Source: Flaviflagellibacter sp963786225
GTDB taxonomy: Bacteria; Pseudomonadota; Alphaproteobacteria; Rhizobiales; Methylopilaceae
Direction of reading: 5' to 3'
DNA: 64,000 bases
Assembly (NCBI GenBank): GCA_963786225.1
Contig: CAWAYQ010000006.1
Coordinates: 124,001-188,000, forward strand
Position numbers and translations under genes: made by a program. A model generated the notes under the pieces. The model made no database searches. It was not told the DNA's origin and saw only the letters and a program-made list of their open reading frames with translations. Positions 49,637 to 58,737 of the stretch are shown here, piece after piece. Positions within the stretch are counted from its first letter, which is position 1; every line of letters begins with the position of its first letter.

Positions 49637-50980
49637 TCAGGCGGCCGAACTCTCGGCGTCTGCGATGTCGGAGTGCTCACCCCTGCCGACGCTTTCGTAG
49701 ATGAATCCCGCCGCGCGGGCGTCATCCGGGCGGTAGATGTTGCGGAGATCGACGAGGATCGGGGTGGCCATGGTCTTCTTGAGTAGAGCCAGATCGAGAG
49801 CCCGGAAAGCGTCCCATTCGGTCGCGATGACGAGGGCATTCGCGCGCTCGGCGCAGGCGTCGGGATTGGGAGCGAATTCCACATTGGGCAGGACATCGCG
49901 GCAATGATCCATGCCCTTGGGATCGTAGGCTACGATTTGAGCCCCGGCATCGAGGAGCGCCTGAATGATGGCAAGCGAAGGCGCCTCGCGGGTGTCGTCG
50001 GTGTTCGGCTTGAACGTCAGGCCAAGGACCGCGATGCGCTTGCCGCGCACCGAGCCGTCGCAGGCGGCAATGACTTTGCGCGCCATCGAACGCTTGCGCT
50101 GGTCGTTGACCGCCACCACCGTCTCGATAAGCCGCAGAGGCTTGTTGTAGTCCTGCGCGGTCTTGATGAGGGCGAGCGTATCCTTGGGAAAGCACGAGCC
50201 GCCATAGCCGGGACCGGCGTGAAGGAACTTCGGGCCGATGCGGTTGTCGAGACCGATGCCGCGCGCGATGTCCTGCACATCGGCGCCGATGCTCTCGCAG
50301 AGATCGGCGATCTCGTTGATGAACGTGATCTTGGCGGCCAGGAAGGCGTTGGCGGCGTACTTCGTCAGTTCGGCGGCCCGGCGCCGCATGAAAACGACGG
50401 GCGCCTGATTGAGGAACAGCGGACGGTAGATTTCCGTCATTACGTGGCGCGCGCGTTCATCCTCGAGGCCGATGATGATGCGGTCGGGCCGCTTGAAGTC
50501 GTTGATGGCCGCGCCTTCGCGCAAAAATTCCGGGTTCGAGACGACCGAGAAACTTGCGTTCGGCCTGATCTCGCGCAGCAGGCGCTCGACCTCGTCACCG
50601 GTGCCGACCGGAACCGTGGATTTGGTAATGATGACTTTATAGCCGTTGAGCGCGGCGCCGATCTCGCGGGTAGCAGCATAGACGTAGGAAAGATCGGCGT
50701 GGCCGTCGCCGCGCCGGGACGGCGTACCGACGGCGATGAAGACAACGTCGGATGCCTCGACCGCCGCGGCGAGATCGGTCGTGAACGTCAGCCGGCCGGT
50801 CTGGATGTTGGAGGAGACGAGGTCGGCAAGGCCCGGCTCGTAGATCGGAACCTCGCCGCGTTCGAGCAGGGCCACTTTGCGGGCGTCCTGATCGACACAA
50901 CAGACGGTGTGACCGAAATCGGCGAAACAGGTTCCCGATACCAGGCCGACATAGCCCGAGCCAATGATCGCTATGCGCAC
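49637..50980 (-). CDS. ugd: UDP-glucose 6-dehydrogenase
   Basis: A 447-residue enzyme making UDP-glucuronate. The NAD site is MRIAIIGSGYVGLVSGTCFA. The catalytic cysteine lies in GYGGSCFPKDTLALIKTAQD. The central helix AELTKYAANAFLAAKITFINE and the C-terminal GLTFKPNTDDTREAPSL are typical. GDP-mannose dehydrogenase is the alternative, but the pattern fits UDP-glucose better. UDP-GlcA would feed acidic exopolysaccharide synthesis. It is separated from the priming transferase by a long divergent region. Confidence 0.92.
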   Translation of the reverse strand: MRIAIIGSGYVGLVSGTCFADFGHTVCCVDQDARKVALLERGEVPIYEPGLADLVSSNIQTGRLTFTTDLAAAVEASDVVFIAVGTPSRRGDGHADLSYVYAATREIGAALNGYKVIITKSTVPVGTGDEVERLLREIRPNASFSVVSNPEFLREGAAINDFKRPDRIIIGLEDERARHVMTEIYRPLFLNQAPVVFMRRRAAELTKYAANAFLAAKITFINEIADLCESIGADVQDIARGIGLDNRIGPKFLHAGPGYGGSCFPKDTLALIKTAQDYNKPLRLIETVVAVNDQRKRSMARKVIAACDGSVRGKRIAVLGLTFKPNTDDTREAPSLAIIQALLDAGAQIVAYDPKGMDHCRDVLPNVEFAPNPDACAERANALVIATEWDAFRALDLALLKKTMATPILVDLRNIYRPDDARAAGFIYESVGRGEHSDIADAESSAA

Positions 50981-51558
50981 GATTCAATCCCCCCTTTGTT
51001 GCCTGCGCAGCCGCGCGTGCAACGGTTGAATTCGTGCCCCTGCGCCGCGCCCAACGCGACAGCAGTTCCATCCCCTACCAGCTGACTTTACGGGCGATCC
51101 GGGTGAGCGAGGGCTGCGTTTTCGTCATAGCCGACTTGCAAAGAAAATAAGGTATTCGATTGGAACTTTTCTCCGTTTGGAAGAAGCCCTAGAGCCTCAT
51201 GGCATGGCACATGTCTTGCTGTGAGTAGTTGCGGCAAAAATAAGAGCAATATGCTGTTTTAGTGGCCAGTTTGAGCTTCACCTATACTACAAGCTCGGCA
51301 CATTTTCGCCAGAATCCAAACCGAGCATGCCGGTTATATTGATTTGCGGGCTTAGTATTCCGACCCAAGAATTCGGTTCGGAAGTAAATGTGACCGACTA
51401 TTGAGCGCTGTTCGCGAGACTATCGAAGACTACCCGTCGGACTTTTGGGGGGAGACTGGACGTATTGCCATGTCGAGGGACATGGCCAATCGAAATTGGG
51501 CGGGGAAGACAAGCCATTGCTCCCGCTCGGGAACAGACAGCGAAGTGGAGAGAGTACG
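50981..51558. other. Long divergent region between ugd and the priming transferase
   Basis: About 580 bp with no convincing gene and a visibly lower GC content than its flanks, roughly from 51120 to 51400. It must hold promoters for both exopolysaccharide arms. No clear sigma-70, EcfG or repeat motif was pinned down. A frame through 51445-51558 joined to the transferase lacks support, because a better start with a binding site exists at 51559. Confidence 0.5.
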
Positions 51559-52272
51559 ATGTTCTTCGCGACCACTACTCGTCTGCCCGCAGAGGGTGCG
51601 GCATGCGATTCGGATTGCGACGGAATGTGTGAGGCCGGCATCGGCCCGGGCAGCCGACATCTCTATCGGCGGGCTCAACTCATCAACCGCTGTACGGCCA
51701 AACGGGTGATGGATGTTCTGCTTGCGGTTCTTGCACTCGTCTTTCTGCTTCCGGCGCTGATCGTCATCTGTATCGCGATCAAGCTCGACAGTCCGGGCCC
51801 CATTCTGTTTCGCCAGGAGCGTTACGGCGCCAATCGGCGCGTTTTCCTGCTCTACAAATTCCGCAGCATGACCGTCATGGAAACGCACGGCGAGTTCACT
51901 CAGGCTCTCCGCGCCGATTCTCGCATCACGCGCGTCGGCGCCATCCTGCGCCGCACCAGCATTGATGAACTGCCGCAGCTCTTCAATGTAATGCGCGGGG
52001 AGATGTCCCTCGTCGGGCCACGGCCGCATGCCGTGGCGATGGACCAAGCCTTCGCGCAGATCCTGCCCCACTACGCCGACCGTCATTTTGTCAGGCCCGG
52101 GCTTACCGGCCTCGCGCAGGTCGCGGGCCATCGCGGCCCGACGGAGGGAACAGACCAGATCAAAGCGCGGCTACGCTGTGATCGGGCCTATATCCGCAAA
52201 TGGTCGGTGATGCTCGATCTCAGGCTGATCGCGGAAACGCCGCTGAAGCTGCTCGGCCCAAACGCCTTCTGA
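51559..52272 (+). CDS. Polyprenyl-phosphate sugar-1-phosphate transferase (priming enzyme)
   Basis: A 237-residue bacterial sugar transferase of the WcaJ/WbaP C-terminal type. One membrane segment (DVLLAVLALVFLLPALIVICIAI) is followed by the catalytic core KLDSPGPILFRQERYGANRR, YKFRSMTVM and SLVGPRPHAVAMDQAF, then the end VMLDLRLIAETPLKLLGPNAF. It would load the first sugar phosphate onto undecaprenyl phosphate at the inner membrane. The N-terminal multi-span domain of WcaJ is absent. ATG 51559 is preceded by GTGGAGAGAG. Confidence 0.92.
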   Translation: MFFATTTRLPAEGAACDSDCDGMCEAGIGPGSRHLYRRAQLINRCTAKRVMDVLLAVLALVFLLPALIVICIAIKLDSPGPILFRQERYGANRRVFLLYKFRSMTVMETHGEFTQALRADSRITRVGAILRRTSIDELPQLFNVMRGEMSLVGPRPHAVAMDQAFAQILPHYADRHFVRPGLTGLAQVAGHRGPTEGTDQIKARLRCDRAYIRKWSVMLDLRLIAETPLKLLGPNAF

Positions 52273-52276
52273 GACC

Positions 52277-52471
52277 TCAACGCCAGAACAGTACGGCCAA
52301 GGCTGCCCAGACAAGACCGGAGAACACAATGCAAACCGCGAGTGCGATCGCACGCAAGGTCGGATTGACGGCAGGCTTCAGAGTCTCCGTGACGGGGACG
52401 TGGCCGGATTCGGAGGCGTCCTCATCGGCACGCGGCGGAGACGTGAGCTTGTCTGCGGGTTCGATCAGCAT
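52277..52471 (-). CDS. Possible small membrane protein
   Basis: A 64-residue frame, MLIEPADKLTSPPRADEDAS at the N-terminus, then a basic linker and one strong hydrophobic segment (AIALAVCIVFSGLVWAALAVLFW, residues 41-63) ending at the C-terminus. This is the layout of a C-tail-anchored single-span protein. It is convergent with the priming transferase, five bases apart. The binding site upstream (CAGGCAGAC) is weak. Not recognised as a known family. It may be a real accessory of the exopolysaccharide machine or a shadow. Confidence 0.45.
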   Translation of the reverse strand: MLIEPADKLTSPPRADEDASESGHVPVTETLKPAVNPTLRAIALAVCIVFSGLVWAALAVLFWR

Positions 52472-52606
52472 GTCTGCCTGCCAGCCGGCGCTTCCGGCAG
52501 GCGCAGCTTGGGGCTGGCCCGCTAATATCGGGTATAAATTGAAGCTTTCCGCCAGCTTAACCGGATATCACACACCGCGTCTTTCCTTGCGGACAGGAAT
52601 GCGCCC

Positions 52607-53548
52607 ATGACGATACCGCAGCTTACGGGTTCGTTCGGCGCGCCGCGGGTTTCCGTAGTCGTTCCCCATTACAACGACCTTCCGAGTCTCGATCTCTGCC
52701 TGTCCTCGCTCGCTGCGCAGACGCTGCCGCGCGAGCAGTTCGAGATCGTGGTTTCGGACAATGGCTCGCCATGCGGGATCCTCGCCGTGGCCGATGTGGT
52801 CGGGCGGCGCGGCCGCCTCGTAATGGCGCAGGAACGAGGCGCGGGTCCGGCGCGCAATGCCGGAATCAGGGCCGCCCGCGGCGAGATCATCGCGTTCACC
52901 GACAGCGATTGCCGTCCCGGCCGCGATTGGCTGACGGAGGGTCTCGATGCGCTCGACGCATGGGATTTCGCGGGCGGCGCGATCCGGGTCGAGACGGCAG
53001 GGCTGCTACCGACGCCCGCCGAGGCGTTCGAACTCGTGTTTGCCTTCCGCAATGAGATCTATGTGCGCCGCAAAGGCTTTTCGGTGACGGCGAACCTGTT
53101 CGTTCCGCGCCGCCTGTTCGACTACGTCGGGCTGTTTTCCAACCATCTCTCCGAAGACCTCGATTGGTGCGAGCGTGCGCGCAGCCACGGCTATTCACTG
53201 GGCTACGCGGCGGATGCCGTGGTTGCGCACCCGGCACGCCGAACCTGGCCGGAAATTCGCGCCAAGTGGAGCCGGCTGACGGCCGAGAGTTTCGGGCTCG
53301 CGCAGCGCCGCACATTCGGCGCCTCGCTCTGGCTCGCGCGGAGCTATCTCGTTCTGGCTTCGGCGCTGCCCGATCTGGTGCGCACCGCACTGGCGCCGCG
53401 GCTGCCGGGCTGGCGCGCCCGTTTCGGTGCGGCCGCGATCCTGATCCGCGTCCGCGCCTTCCGCTTCGTCGAGGCTCACCGGCTTTTCGCCCGGCATGCG
53501 CTGGCCCGGATCAGGCCCGAACCGTTCGGTTCGTCGCCGTCCGCCTAA
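52607..53548 (+). CDS. Family 2 glycosyltransferase
   Basis: A 313-residue cytosolic GT-A enzyme. It opens with PRVSVVVPHYNDLPSLDLCL and has the nucleotide/metal motif EIIAFTDSDCRPGRDWL. LSEDLDWCERARSHGYSLGY is the acceptor-side ED motif. The C-terminal 60 residues are hydrophobic and helical and may associate with the membrane. It probably adds a sugar to the growing lipid-linked repeat. Start ATG 52607. The GT4 gene starts 14 bases after the stop, so it leads a tightly packed six-gene string. Confidence 0.9.
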   Translation: MTIPQLTGSFGAPRVSVVVPHYNDLPSLDLCLSSLAAQTLPREQFEIVVSDNGSPCGILAVADVVGRRGRLVMAQERGAGPARNAGIRAARGEIIAFTDSDCRPGRDWLTEGLDALDAWDFAGGAIRVETAGLLPTPAEAFELVFAFRNEIYVRRKGFSVTANLFVPRRLFDYVGLFSNHLSEDLDWCERARSHGYSLGYAADAVVAHPARRTWPEIRAKWSRLTAESFGLAQRRTFGASLWLARSYLVLASALPDLVRTALAPRLPGWRARFGAAAILIRVRAFRFVEAHRLFARHALARIRPEPFGSSPSA

Positions 53549-53562
53549 AAAAGAGGAACGCA

Positions 53563-54771
53563 ATGCGCTCACCTGCCTGCGTCATCATGGTCGAGAACCT
53601 TCCCGTCCCCTTCGACCGCAGGGTCTGGCAGGAGGCCTGCGCTCTACGCGACGCGGGCTGGACGGTCTCCGTCATTTGCCCGCGTACGGACAAATATCCC
53701 GCCGCGTTCGAGATGCTCGACGACATCGCCGTCTATCGTCATCCGCTGCCGCTCGAGGCGCGCGGCAAAGCGGGCTTCGTGCTGGAATACGCGACCGCGT
53801 TGTTCCACGAGTTCCGGCTTCTGCTGAAGGTGGCGCGCGAGCGGGGCTTCGACGTGGTGCAGGCCTGCAATCCGCCGGATCTGCTGTTTCTCCCCGTTCT
53901 GCCGTTCAAGCTCATGGGCAAGAAGTTCATCTTCGACCATCACGATATCAGTCCCGAACTGTTCGCCGTCAAGTTCGGATCGAAGGGTCTTCTTCACCGT
54001 GCATTGACGCTCCTTGAACGCTGGACCTTTCGGGCCGCGGATCTCGTGATCTCGACCAACGAGACGTTCCGCCAAATTGCGATCGAGCGCGGCGGCAAAG
54101 ACCCGGCCGATGTCGTGACGGTTTACAGCGTGCCGGATGTCTCTCGCATCCGCCGCGTGGCGCCCGATCCGGGGCTCCGGGCGGGAAAAAGCCTCGTGCT
54201 CGGCTATGTCGGCATCATCAACGACCAGGACGGCGTCGATCACATCGTGCGCGCGGTTCATCATCTGACACGCGATCTCCACGCATCGAATGTCCATACG
54301 GTCGTCGTCGGTGACGGGCCGGCGCTGCCTTCGGCGAAGGCGCTGGCGCGCGAGCTTGGCGTCGAAGACGAGATCACCTTCACAGGCTATCTCTCGGGCG
54401 AGAAGCTCCTCGCGGCGTTGTCATCGTTCGACATCGGGATCATTCCCGATCCGGTCAACGAGTACAACGACAAGATCAGCATGAACAAGGTGTTCGAATA
54501 TTCCGCGCTCGGCATTCCGATCGTCTCCTACAATCTGAGCGAGACGCGTCGCTTGCTCGGTGATGCGCTGACGACCGCCGACAGCGACGATCCCGCGGGC
54601 CTCGCCCGCGCGGTGCAGCCGCTTCTCGCCGACGAAGAAAAGCGGCTCGCGTTGGGGCGGGCTTCGGCCGCGCTCGCGCGCCGCGATTTCAGCTGGGAGC
54701 GCGAGGCCGAGACATTCGTGAACGCCTATGCCCGGCTTCTTCCGCCGGCGCCTGAACTGGTGCGGGCCTAA
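53563..54771 (+). CDS. Family 4 glycosyltransferase
   Basis: A 402-residue GT-B enzyme. The N-terminal domain has ENLPVPFDRRVWQEACALRD and FDHHDISPELFAVKF. The C-terminal nucleotide-sugar domain has LGYVGIINDQDGVDHIVRAV, VVVGDGPALP, TGYLSGEKLLAAL and DPVNEYNDKISMNKVFEYSA (family E-x7-E region). It retains the anomeric configuration of the donor. Donor and acceptor are unknown. ATG 53563 has AAGAGGAACG upstream. The acetyltransferase starts three bases after its stop. Confidence 0.92.
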   Translation: MRSPACVIMVENLPVPFDRRVWQEACALRDAGWTVSVICPRTDKYPAAFEMLDDIAVYRHPLPLEARGKAGFVLEYATALFHEFRLLLKVARERGFDVVQACNPPDLLFLPVLPFKLMGKKFIFDHHDISPELFAVKFGSKGLLHRALTLLERWTFRAADLVISTNETFRQIAIERGGKDPADVVTVYSVPDVSRIRRVAPDPGLRAGKSLVLGYVGIINDQDGVDHIVRAVHHLTRDLHASNVHTVVVGDGPALPSAKALARELGVEDEITFTGYLSGEKLLAALSSFDIGIIPDPVNEYNDKISMNKVFEYSALGIPIVSYNLSETRRLLGDALTTADSDDPAGLARAVQPLLADEEKRLALGRASAALARRDFSWEREAETFVNAYARLLPPAPELVRA

Positions 54772-54774
54772 ACC

Positions 54775-55245
54775 ATGGCAAGCCTCAACGCCCTCAAATG
54801 GCTTCGCGAGAGCGTGGTGTTCGTGAAACGCACGGTCTATACGCGCGTCTGGGGCATGGACCTCGATCCGACCTGCACCTTTTCGCTCAGCGCCAATTTC
54901 GACCGCACCTATCCGCGCGGCGTGCATGTGGGCGCCGAGACCTACATCGCGTTCAACGTCCGCATCCTCACCCACGACATGACCCGCGGGCTCTATCTGC
55001 ACACGCGGATCGGCCGCCGCTGCTTCATCGGCGGCAACAGCCTCATCATGCCGGGCGTCACTATCGGAGATGGGTCCATTGTGGGCGCGGGAAGCGTGGT
55101 GACGAAGAATGTGGCGCCGGGCTCGATGGTGGCGGGCAATCCGGCGCGCGTGCTGCGCGAGGACATCGTGGTCGGACCGTACGGACGTCTGCCGATCGCC
55201 GATGCCACCAAGCAAAGGCTGATCGAGGAAGGAGCCTTCTCCTGA
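54775..55245 (+). CDS. Left-handed beta-helix (hexapeptide) acyltransferase
   Basis: A 156-residue acetyl- or acyltransferase of the LbH fold. Hexapeptide repeats run from GVHVGAETYIAFNVRILTH to IGGNSLIMPGVTIGDGSIVG and AGSVVTKNVAPGSMVAGNPA. The histidine in ILTHDM is a likely catalytic base. The C-terminus RLIEEGAFS ends at the GT2 start (TGATG overlap). It could O-acetylate a sugar in the repeat unit. Close relatives serve LPS and EPS loci. Confidence 0.9.
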   Translation: MASLNALKWLRESVVFVKRTVYTRVWGMDLDPTCTFSLSANFDRTYPRGVHVGAETYIAFNVRILTHDMTRGLYLHTRIGRRCFIGGNSLIMPGVTIGDGSIVGAGSVVTKNVAPGSMVAGNPARVLREDIVVGPYGRLPIADATKQRLIEEGAFS

Positions 55246-56234
55246 TGGCGCACGCCGCCGACTCTCCTGTCCGGGTCTCCGTCGTCGTTCCCTGCTTCAA
55301 CGCGGCGGATTTCGTTGAGGCCGCGGTGCGTTCGGTTCTGTCGCAGACGCTTGCGGACCTGGAATGCCTCGTGATCGACGATTGCTCGACGGACAGCACG
55401 CCAGCTCTGCTCGCGCGCCTCGCGGCGGACGATCCGCGCGTGCGGGTCGTGACGCTGCCGGACAATGCGGGGCCGAGCGCGGCACGCAATGCCGGGATCG
55501 ACGCCGCGCGCGGCGAATGGATCGCGCTGCTCGATGCCGACGATGCCTATCTCCCGCACCGCCTGGAGCGGCTGATCGAGGCAGCCGAACCCCACGACGC
55601 GGACATGATGGCCGACAACCAGATCGTGGTCGGTCATGCCGACGGGCGTGATCTTGGGCGGGCGTTCAACCTTGCTGGCGGACGGCCCTCTTTCGAAATC
55701 GACCTTGCGTACTTTCTCGAGCACAGCATCCCGGTGCGGGGAGAATACTCGCTCGGCTATCTGAAGCCGATCATGCGGCGTGCCTTCCTGGACCGTTACG
55801 CGTTGCGCTACGACCGGCGCTACACGGTCGGCGAAGACTTCCTGCTCTATGTCGACGCCTTGCGGCACGGCGCCCGGTTCCATGTGCTCGACGAGGCCTT
55901 CTACCTCTACACGAACCGGCCGGCCTCGCTGACCCGCTCCGGCGGGTGGACATTGCGCGTCCTGGCCGGGATGAGCCGTGAAATTCTCGACCGGCACGGG
56001 CCGTCGCTGCCGCAGGTCGGGCGGCTGGCGCTGGCGGAACGCCACAACATCATGATGCGCCGGGCGCTGGCGCTCGATCTTGCGGGCTGCGTTCGGGCCG
56101 GCGATCCGCGTGGTGCGGCGGCGCTGATCGTCCGCGAACCCGCGGCTCTGGCAGCCCTCGGCCGCGAACTGCTCGCCCTTGGTCGTTACAGGCTGCAACT
56201 TGGCTATCAAACGAGCGGAGGCACGGCGCAATGA
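55245..56234 (+). CDS. Family 2 glycosyltransferase
   Basis: A 329-residue enzyme: PVRVSVVVPCFNAADFVEAA, then VIDDCSTDSTPALLAR and WIALLDADDAYLPHR (DxD). The VGEDFLLYVDALRHG segment is the acceptor-side ED motif. Pattern matches GT2 enzymes of exopolysaccharide loci. The start ATG overlaps the acyltransferase stop and the last four bases overlap the flippase start, which points to coupled translation. Confidence 0.9.
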   Translation: MAHAADSPVRVSVVVPCFNAADFVEAAVRSVLSQTLADLECLVIDDCSTDSTPALLARLAADDPRVRVVTLPDNAGPSAARNAGIDAARGEWIALLDADDAYLPHRLERLIEAAEPHDADMMADNQIVVGHADGRDLGRAFNLAGGRPSFEIDLAYFLEHSIPVRGEYSLGYLKPIMRRAFLDRYALRYDRRYTVGEDFLLYVDALRHGARFHVLDEAFYLYTNRPASLTRSGGWTLRVLAGMSREILDRHGPSLPQVGRLALAERHNIMMRRALALDLAGCVRAGDPRGAAALIVREPAALAALGRELLALGRYRLQLGYQTSGGTAQ

Positions 56235-57712
56235 CGCTTCGCCGCGATGCCGGACGTTCTTCGTTCTGGATGATGGCCGGAAATGCCGGGCAGCAGGTGT
56301 TCGGTTTTCTTGTCTTCGTCTATCTCGCGCGCGTGCTTACGCCGGCCGATTTCGGCACGATCGCGCTTGCCTATGTCGTCACCGACATGCTGACCCAGCT
56401 CGGACGGCTCGGGCAGGTCGAGGCCCTCCAGCAGCGTGCGGACCTCTCCCGCGAAACGGCGAGCACCGCGTTCTGGCTGCTGCAAGGGACCGGCCTCCTA
56501 TTCTCGGTCCTGGTGTTCGCCGTGGCGGAACCCGCCGAGCTTCTGTTCGAAGCGCCGCACCTCGCCGAGGTGTTGCGGCTGCTCGCCCCCGTCTGCCTGC
56601 TCCAATGTCTCGGCGGCGTGCACGAGGCCTGGCTGCGGCGCACCTTCGGCTATCGTGCGCTCGCCGGACGCACATTCGGTGCGGCGCTGGCGGGTTCGCT
56701 CGTGGCGGCGGCGTTGGCCGCGCTCGATTACGGCATCTATGCGCTCGTCGCGCAGCGGCTTGCGACCGTGTTCGTCATGACGGCGCTCGTCTGGTTCAGC
56801 TACCGATGGGTGCCCGGCTTTCATTTCCGGTTCGACGAAGCGCGCCGGCTGCTGCGCACCGGGTGCGAGATCATGGCAGCGACCGTCATGAACATGATCG
56901 GACCGCGCATCGTCGATGCCGTGGTCGGACTGTTCCTCGGCGTCGAACTGCTCGGCCAGCTCCGCATCGCCTGGCGCATCGTCGATTTCGTCAACCAGCT
57001 GACCTTCCAGCCTGTTGTCAGCGTCGCCTTGTCCTCTTTCAGCCGCCTGCAGGCCGACCGCGCCGCGGTGAGGCGCGCCTTCCTGCGTTTCGTGCAGATC
57101 AGCGGGCTTGCGACCATTCCCGTCTTTGTCGGCCTCGCGCTTGTCGCCGAGCCCCTGTTCGATCTGATGCTCGGCGCACAATGGGCTCCGGCCGTGCCGC
57201 TGTTTCAGATTCTCGTTCTTGTCTCGCTCGCCGCTCCGGTCAATTTCTTCTTCGCCCCCGCGATGATCGCCGTCGGGGCGACCCGAACCGTGTTCCGTCA
57301 AGCCGTGCTGCAACTCGTGCTCACCACCGCGCTCGCCACGCTCGGCGCGCAGATCGGGCTAAGGACGGTGCTCGCCGCCCATGTGCTGCGGTCCTATATC
57401 GTCAGCGGGTTCAACATCGCAGCGCTGAAGCGCCATTCCGGATTGCCGATTCGCGATCTGGTACATACGCTGATTCCGGCGGTGAGCGCGGCGGGGGCGA
57501 TGGCTGTGGCGGTGCTCGCCCGTCAGCATTTCTATCCCGGCCTCGATCTGTGGGCCGGGCTCGCGACCGACATCGCGCTCGGGGTCGTGGTCTATGCCGC
57601 GGTGTTGACGGTTGGGGATTTCGCCCGCATCTGGCCGCAGCATATTCGTGGCCTCACGGTGCTCTTCCGCGACGTCCTGCGCCGAGGCGAGATTGCGGTG
57701 AGGCTGCCATGA
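56231..57712 (+). CDS. Polysaccharide flippase (Wzx-like, MOP superfamily)
   Basis: A 493-residue membrane protein with about twelve to fourteen spans. It starts with a soluble segment DAGRSSFWMMAGNAGQQVFGF, then FLVFVYLARVLTPADFGTIAL and TDMLTQLGRLGQVEALQQRA, typical of the lipopolysaccharide biosynthesis/Wzx branch. It would flip the lipid-linked repeat unit to the periplasm. The C-terminal end has soluble residues. Start and stop overlap with both neighbours (ATGA). Confidence 0.9.
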   Translation: MTLRRDAGRSSFWMMAGNAGQQVFGFLVFVYLARVLTPADFGTIALAYVVTDMLTQLGRLGQVEALQQRADLSRETASTAFWLLQGTGLLFSVLVFAVAEPAELLFEAPHLAEVLRLLAPVCLLQCLGGVHEAWLRRTFGYRALAGRTFGAALAGSLVAAALAALDYGIYALVAQRLATVFVMTALVWFSYRWVPGFHFRFDEARRLLRTGCEIMAATVMNMIGPRIVDAVVGLFLGVELLGQLRIAWRIVDFVNQLTFQPVVSVALSSFSRLQADRAAVRRAFLRFVQISGLATIPVFVGLALVAEPLFDLMLGAQWAPAVPLFQILVLVSLAAPVNFFFAPAMIAVGATRTVFRQAVLQLVLTTALATLGAQIGLRTVLAAHVLRSYIVSGFNIAALKRHSGLPIRDLVHTLIPAVSAAGAMAVAVLARQHFYPGLDLWAGLATDIALGVVVYAAVLTVGDFARIWPQHIRGLTVLFRDVLRRGEIAVRLP

Positions 57713-58737
57713 AGATCTTTTACTACAAGGACCCGGCCGGCAATTTCGGCGACGACCTCAACGAATGGATTTGGGATGCGCTCGCGCCGGGTGTCTGGAA
57801 CGATGCCGCACCGACCAATTTCAGCGGCATCGGCACGATTATCGGCCCGACCATGCCGAAGGCTAATTCCTGGGTCGTGTTCTCGAGCGGCGCGGGCTAC
57901 GGCCCCGCGCCGCACGGCTTCGGCGGCAAGGATTGGGATCTCGTTTGCGTGCGCGGACCGCTGACCGCGAAGGTGCTCGGCCTCGACGAGAAGCTCGTCG
58001 TTTCGGACGGGGCGATGCTGCTGTCGCAGGTTCCCGGCCTCGATCCTCTGCCGGAGAGCGAGCGCAACGGCGTCGTCTTCATGCCGCACCACCACGCGCT
58101 CTACACCGGCGCATGGGAAGAGGTGTGCGCGCGCGCCGGGATCGAATATCTCGATCCGCGTGCCGACAGCCGCGCGACGCTCGCGCGTATCCGCTCGGCA
58201 AAGCTCGTCGTGGCCGATGCCATGCACGCCGCTATCACGGCCGACGCCCTGCGCGTTCCGTGGATTCCGGTCACGACCTCGCGCGAGATCAGCACATTCA
58301 AATGGCTCGACTGGACCGCATCGCTCGACATGCCCTACGAGCCCATTGCGTTACCGCAAAGCACATTGACGGAAGCCGTGCGCAGCGCCACGCTGCCGTT
58401 CTACGCCTATGATTTCGCCCTGGCCGATCATTCGGTGCCGGGCGCGCTTGCGCATTACCGGCGCGACCGCGCCCGCAAGGCCGCGCGCTCATGGCCGCTG
58501 CGCCGAAATATCGGCCACGGCATTTACAAGCACGGCCTCCTGCCGCTCGTCAGGTCTAGCGCGCTCGGCCGGTTGCGGCACCGTCTCGATGAGCGCCGTA
58601 TGGAGCGCGCCACCGAGGCCCTGCGGCGGGCCGCGGACGCGCGATCCTATCTCAGTGCGGACGCTGCCTGGCAGCGCGCGGTGGGCGAATTGATGTTCAG
58701 GCTCGAGACAGCAGTCCGCTCGCACGCACCGGGCTGA
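57709..58737 (+). CDS. Polysaccharide pyruvyl transferase
   Basis: A 342-residue protein. MKIFYYKDPAGNFGDDLNEW opens the family, with IGPTMPKANSWVVFSSGAGYG and DLVCVRGPLTAKVLGLDEK. VVADAMHAAITADALRVPWI completes the GT-B-like fold. Family members add pyruvate ketals from PEP to sugars, giving acidic polysaccharide. The Arg-rich last 70 residues (RRDRARKAARSWPLRR) are unusual. The start overlaps the flippase stop (ATGA). Its 3' end overlaps the convergent polymerase gene by 41 bp. Confidence 0.88.
   Translation: MKIFYYKDPAGNFGDDLNEWIWDALAPGVWNDAAPTNFSGIGTIIGPTMPKANSWVVFSSGAGYGPAPHGFGGKDWDLVCVRGPLTAKVLGLDEKLVVSDGAMLLSQVPGLDPLPESERNGVVFMPHHHALYTGAWEEVCARAGIEYLDPRADSRATLARIRSAKLVVADAMHAAITADALRVPWIPVTTSREISTFKWLDWTASLDMPYEPIALPQSTLTEAVRSATLPFYAYDFALADHSVPGALAHYRRDRARKAARSWPLRRNIGHGIYKHGLLPLVRSSALGRLRHRLDERRMERATEALRRAADARSYLSADAAWQRAVGELMFRLETAVRSHAPG

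Noticed and set aside
56179..57708. Upstream part of a long frame joined to the pyruvyl transferase
   Set aside because: It is an Arg/Pro-rich shadow of the flippase in another frame; the transferase starts at 57709.
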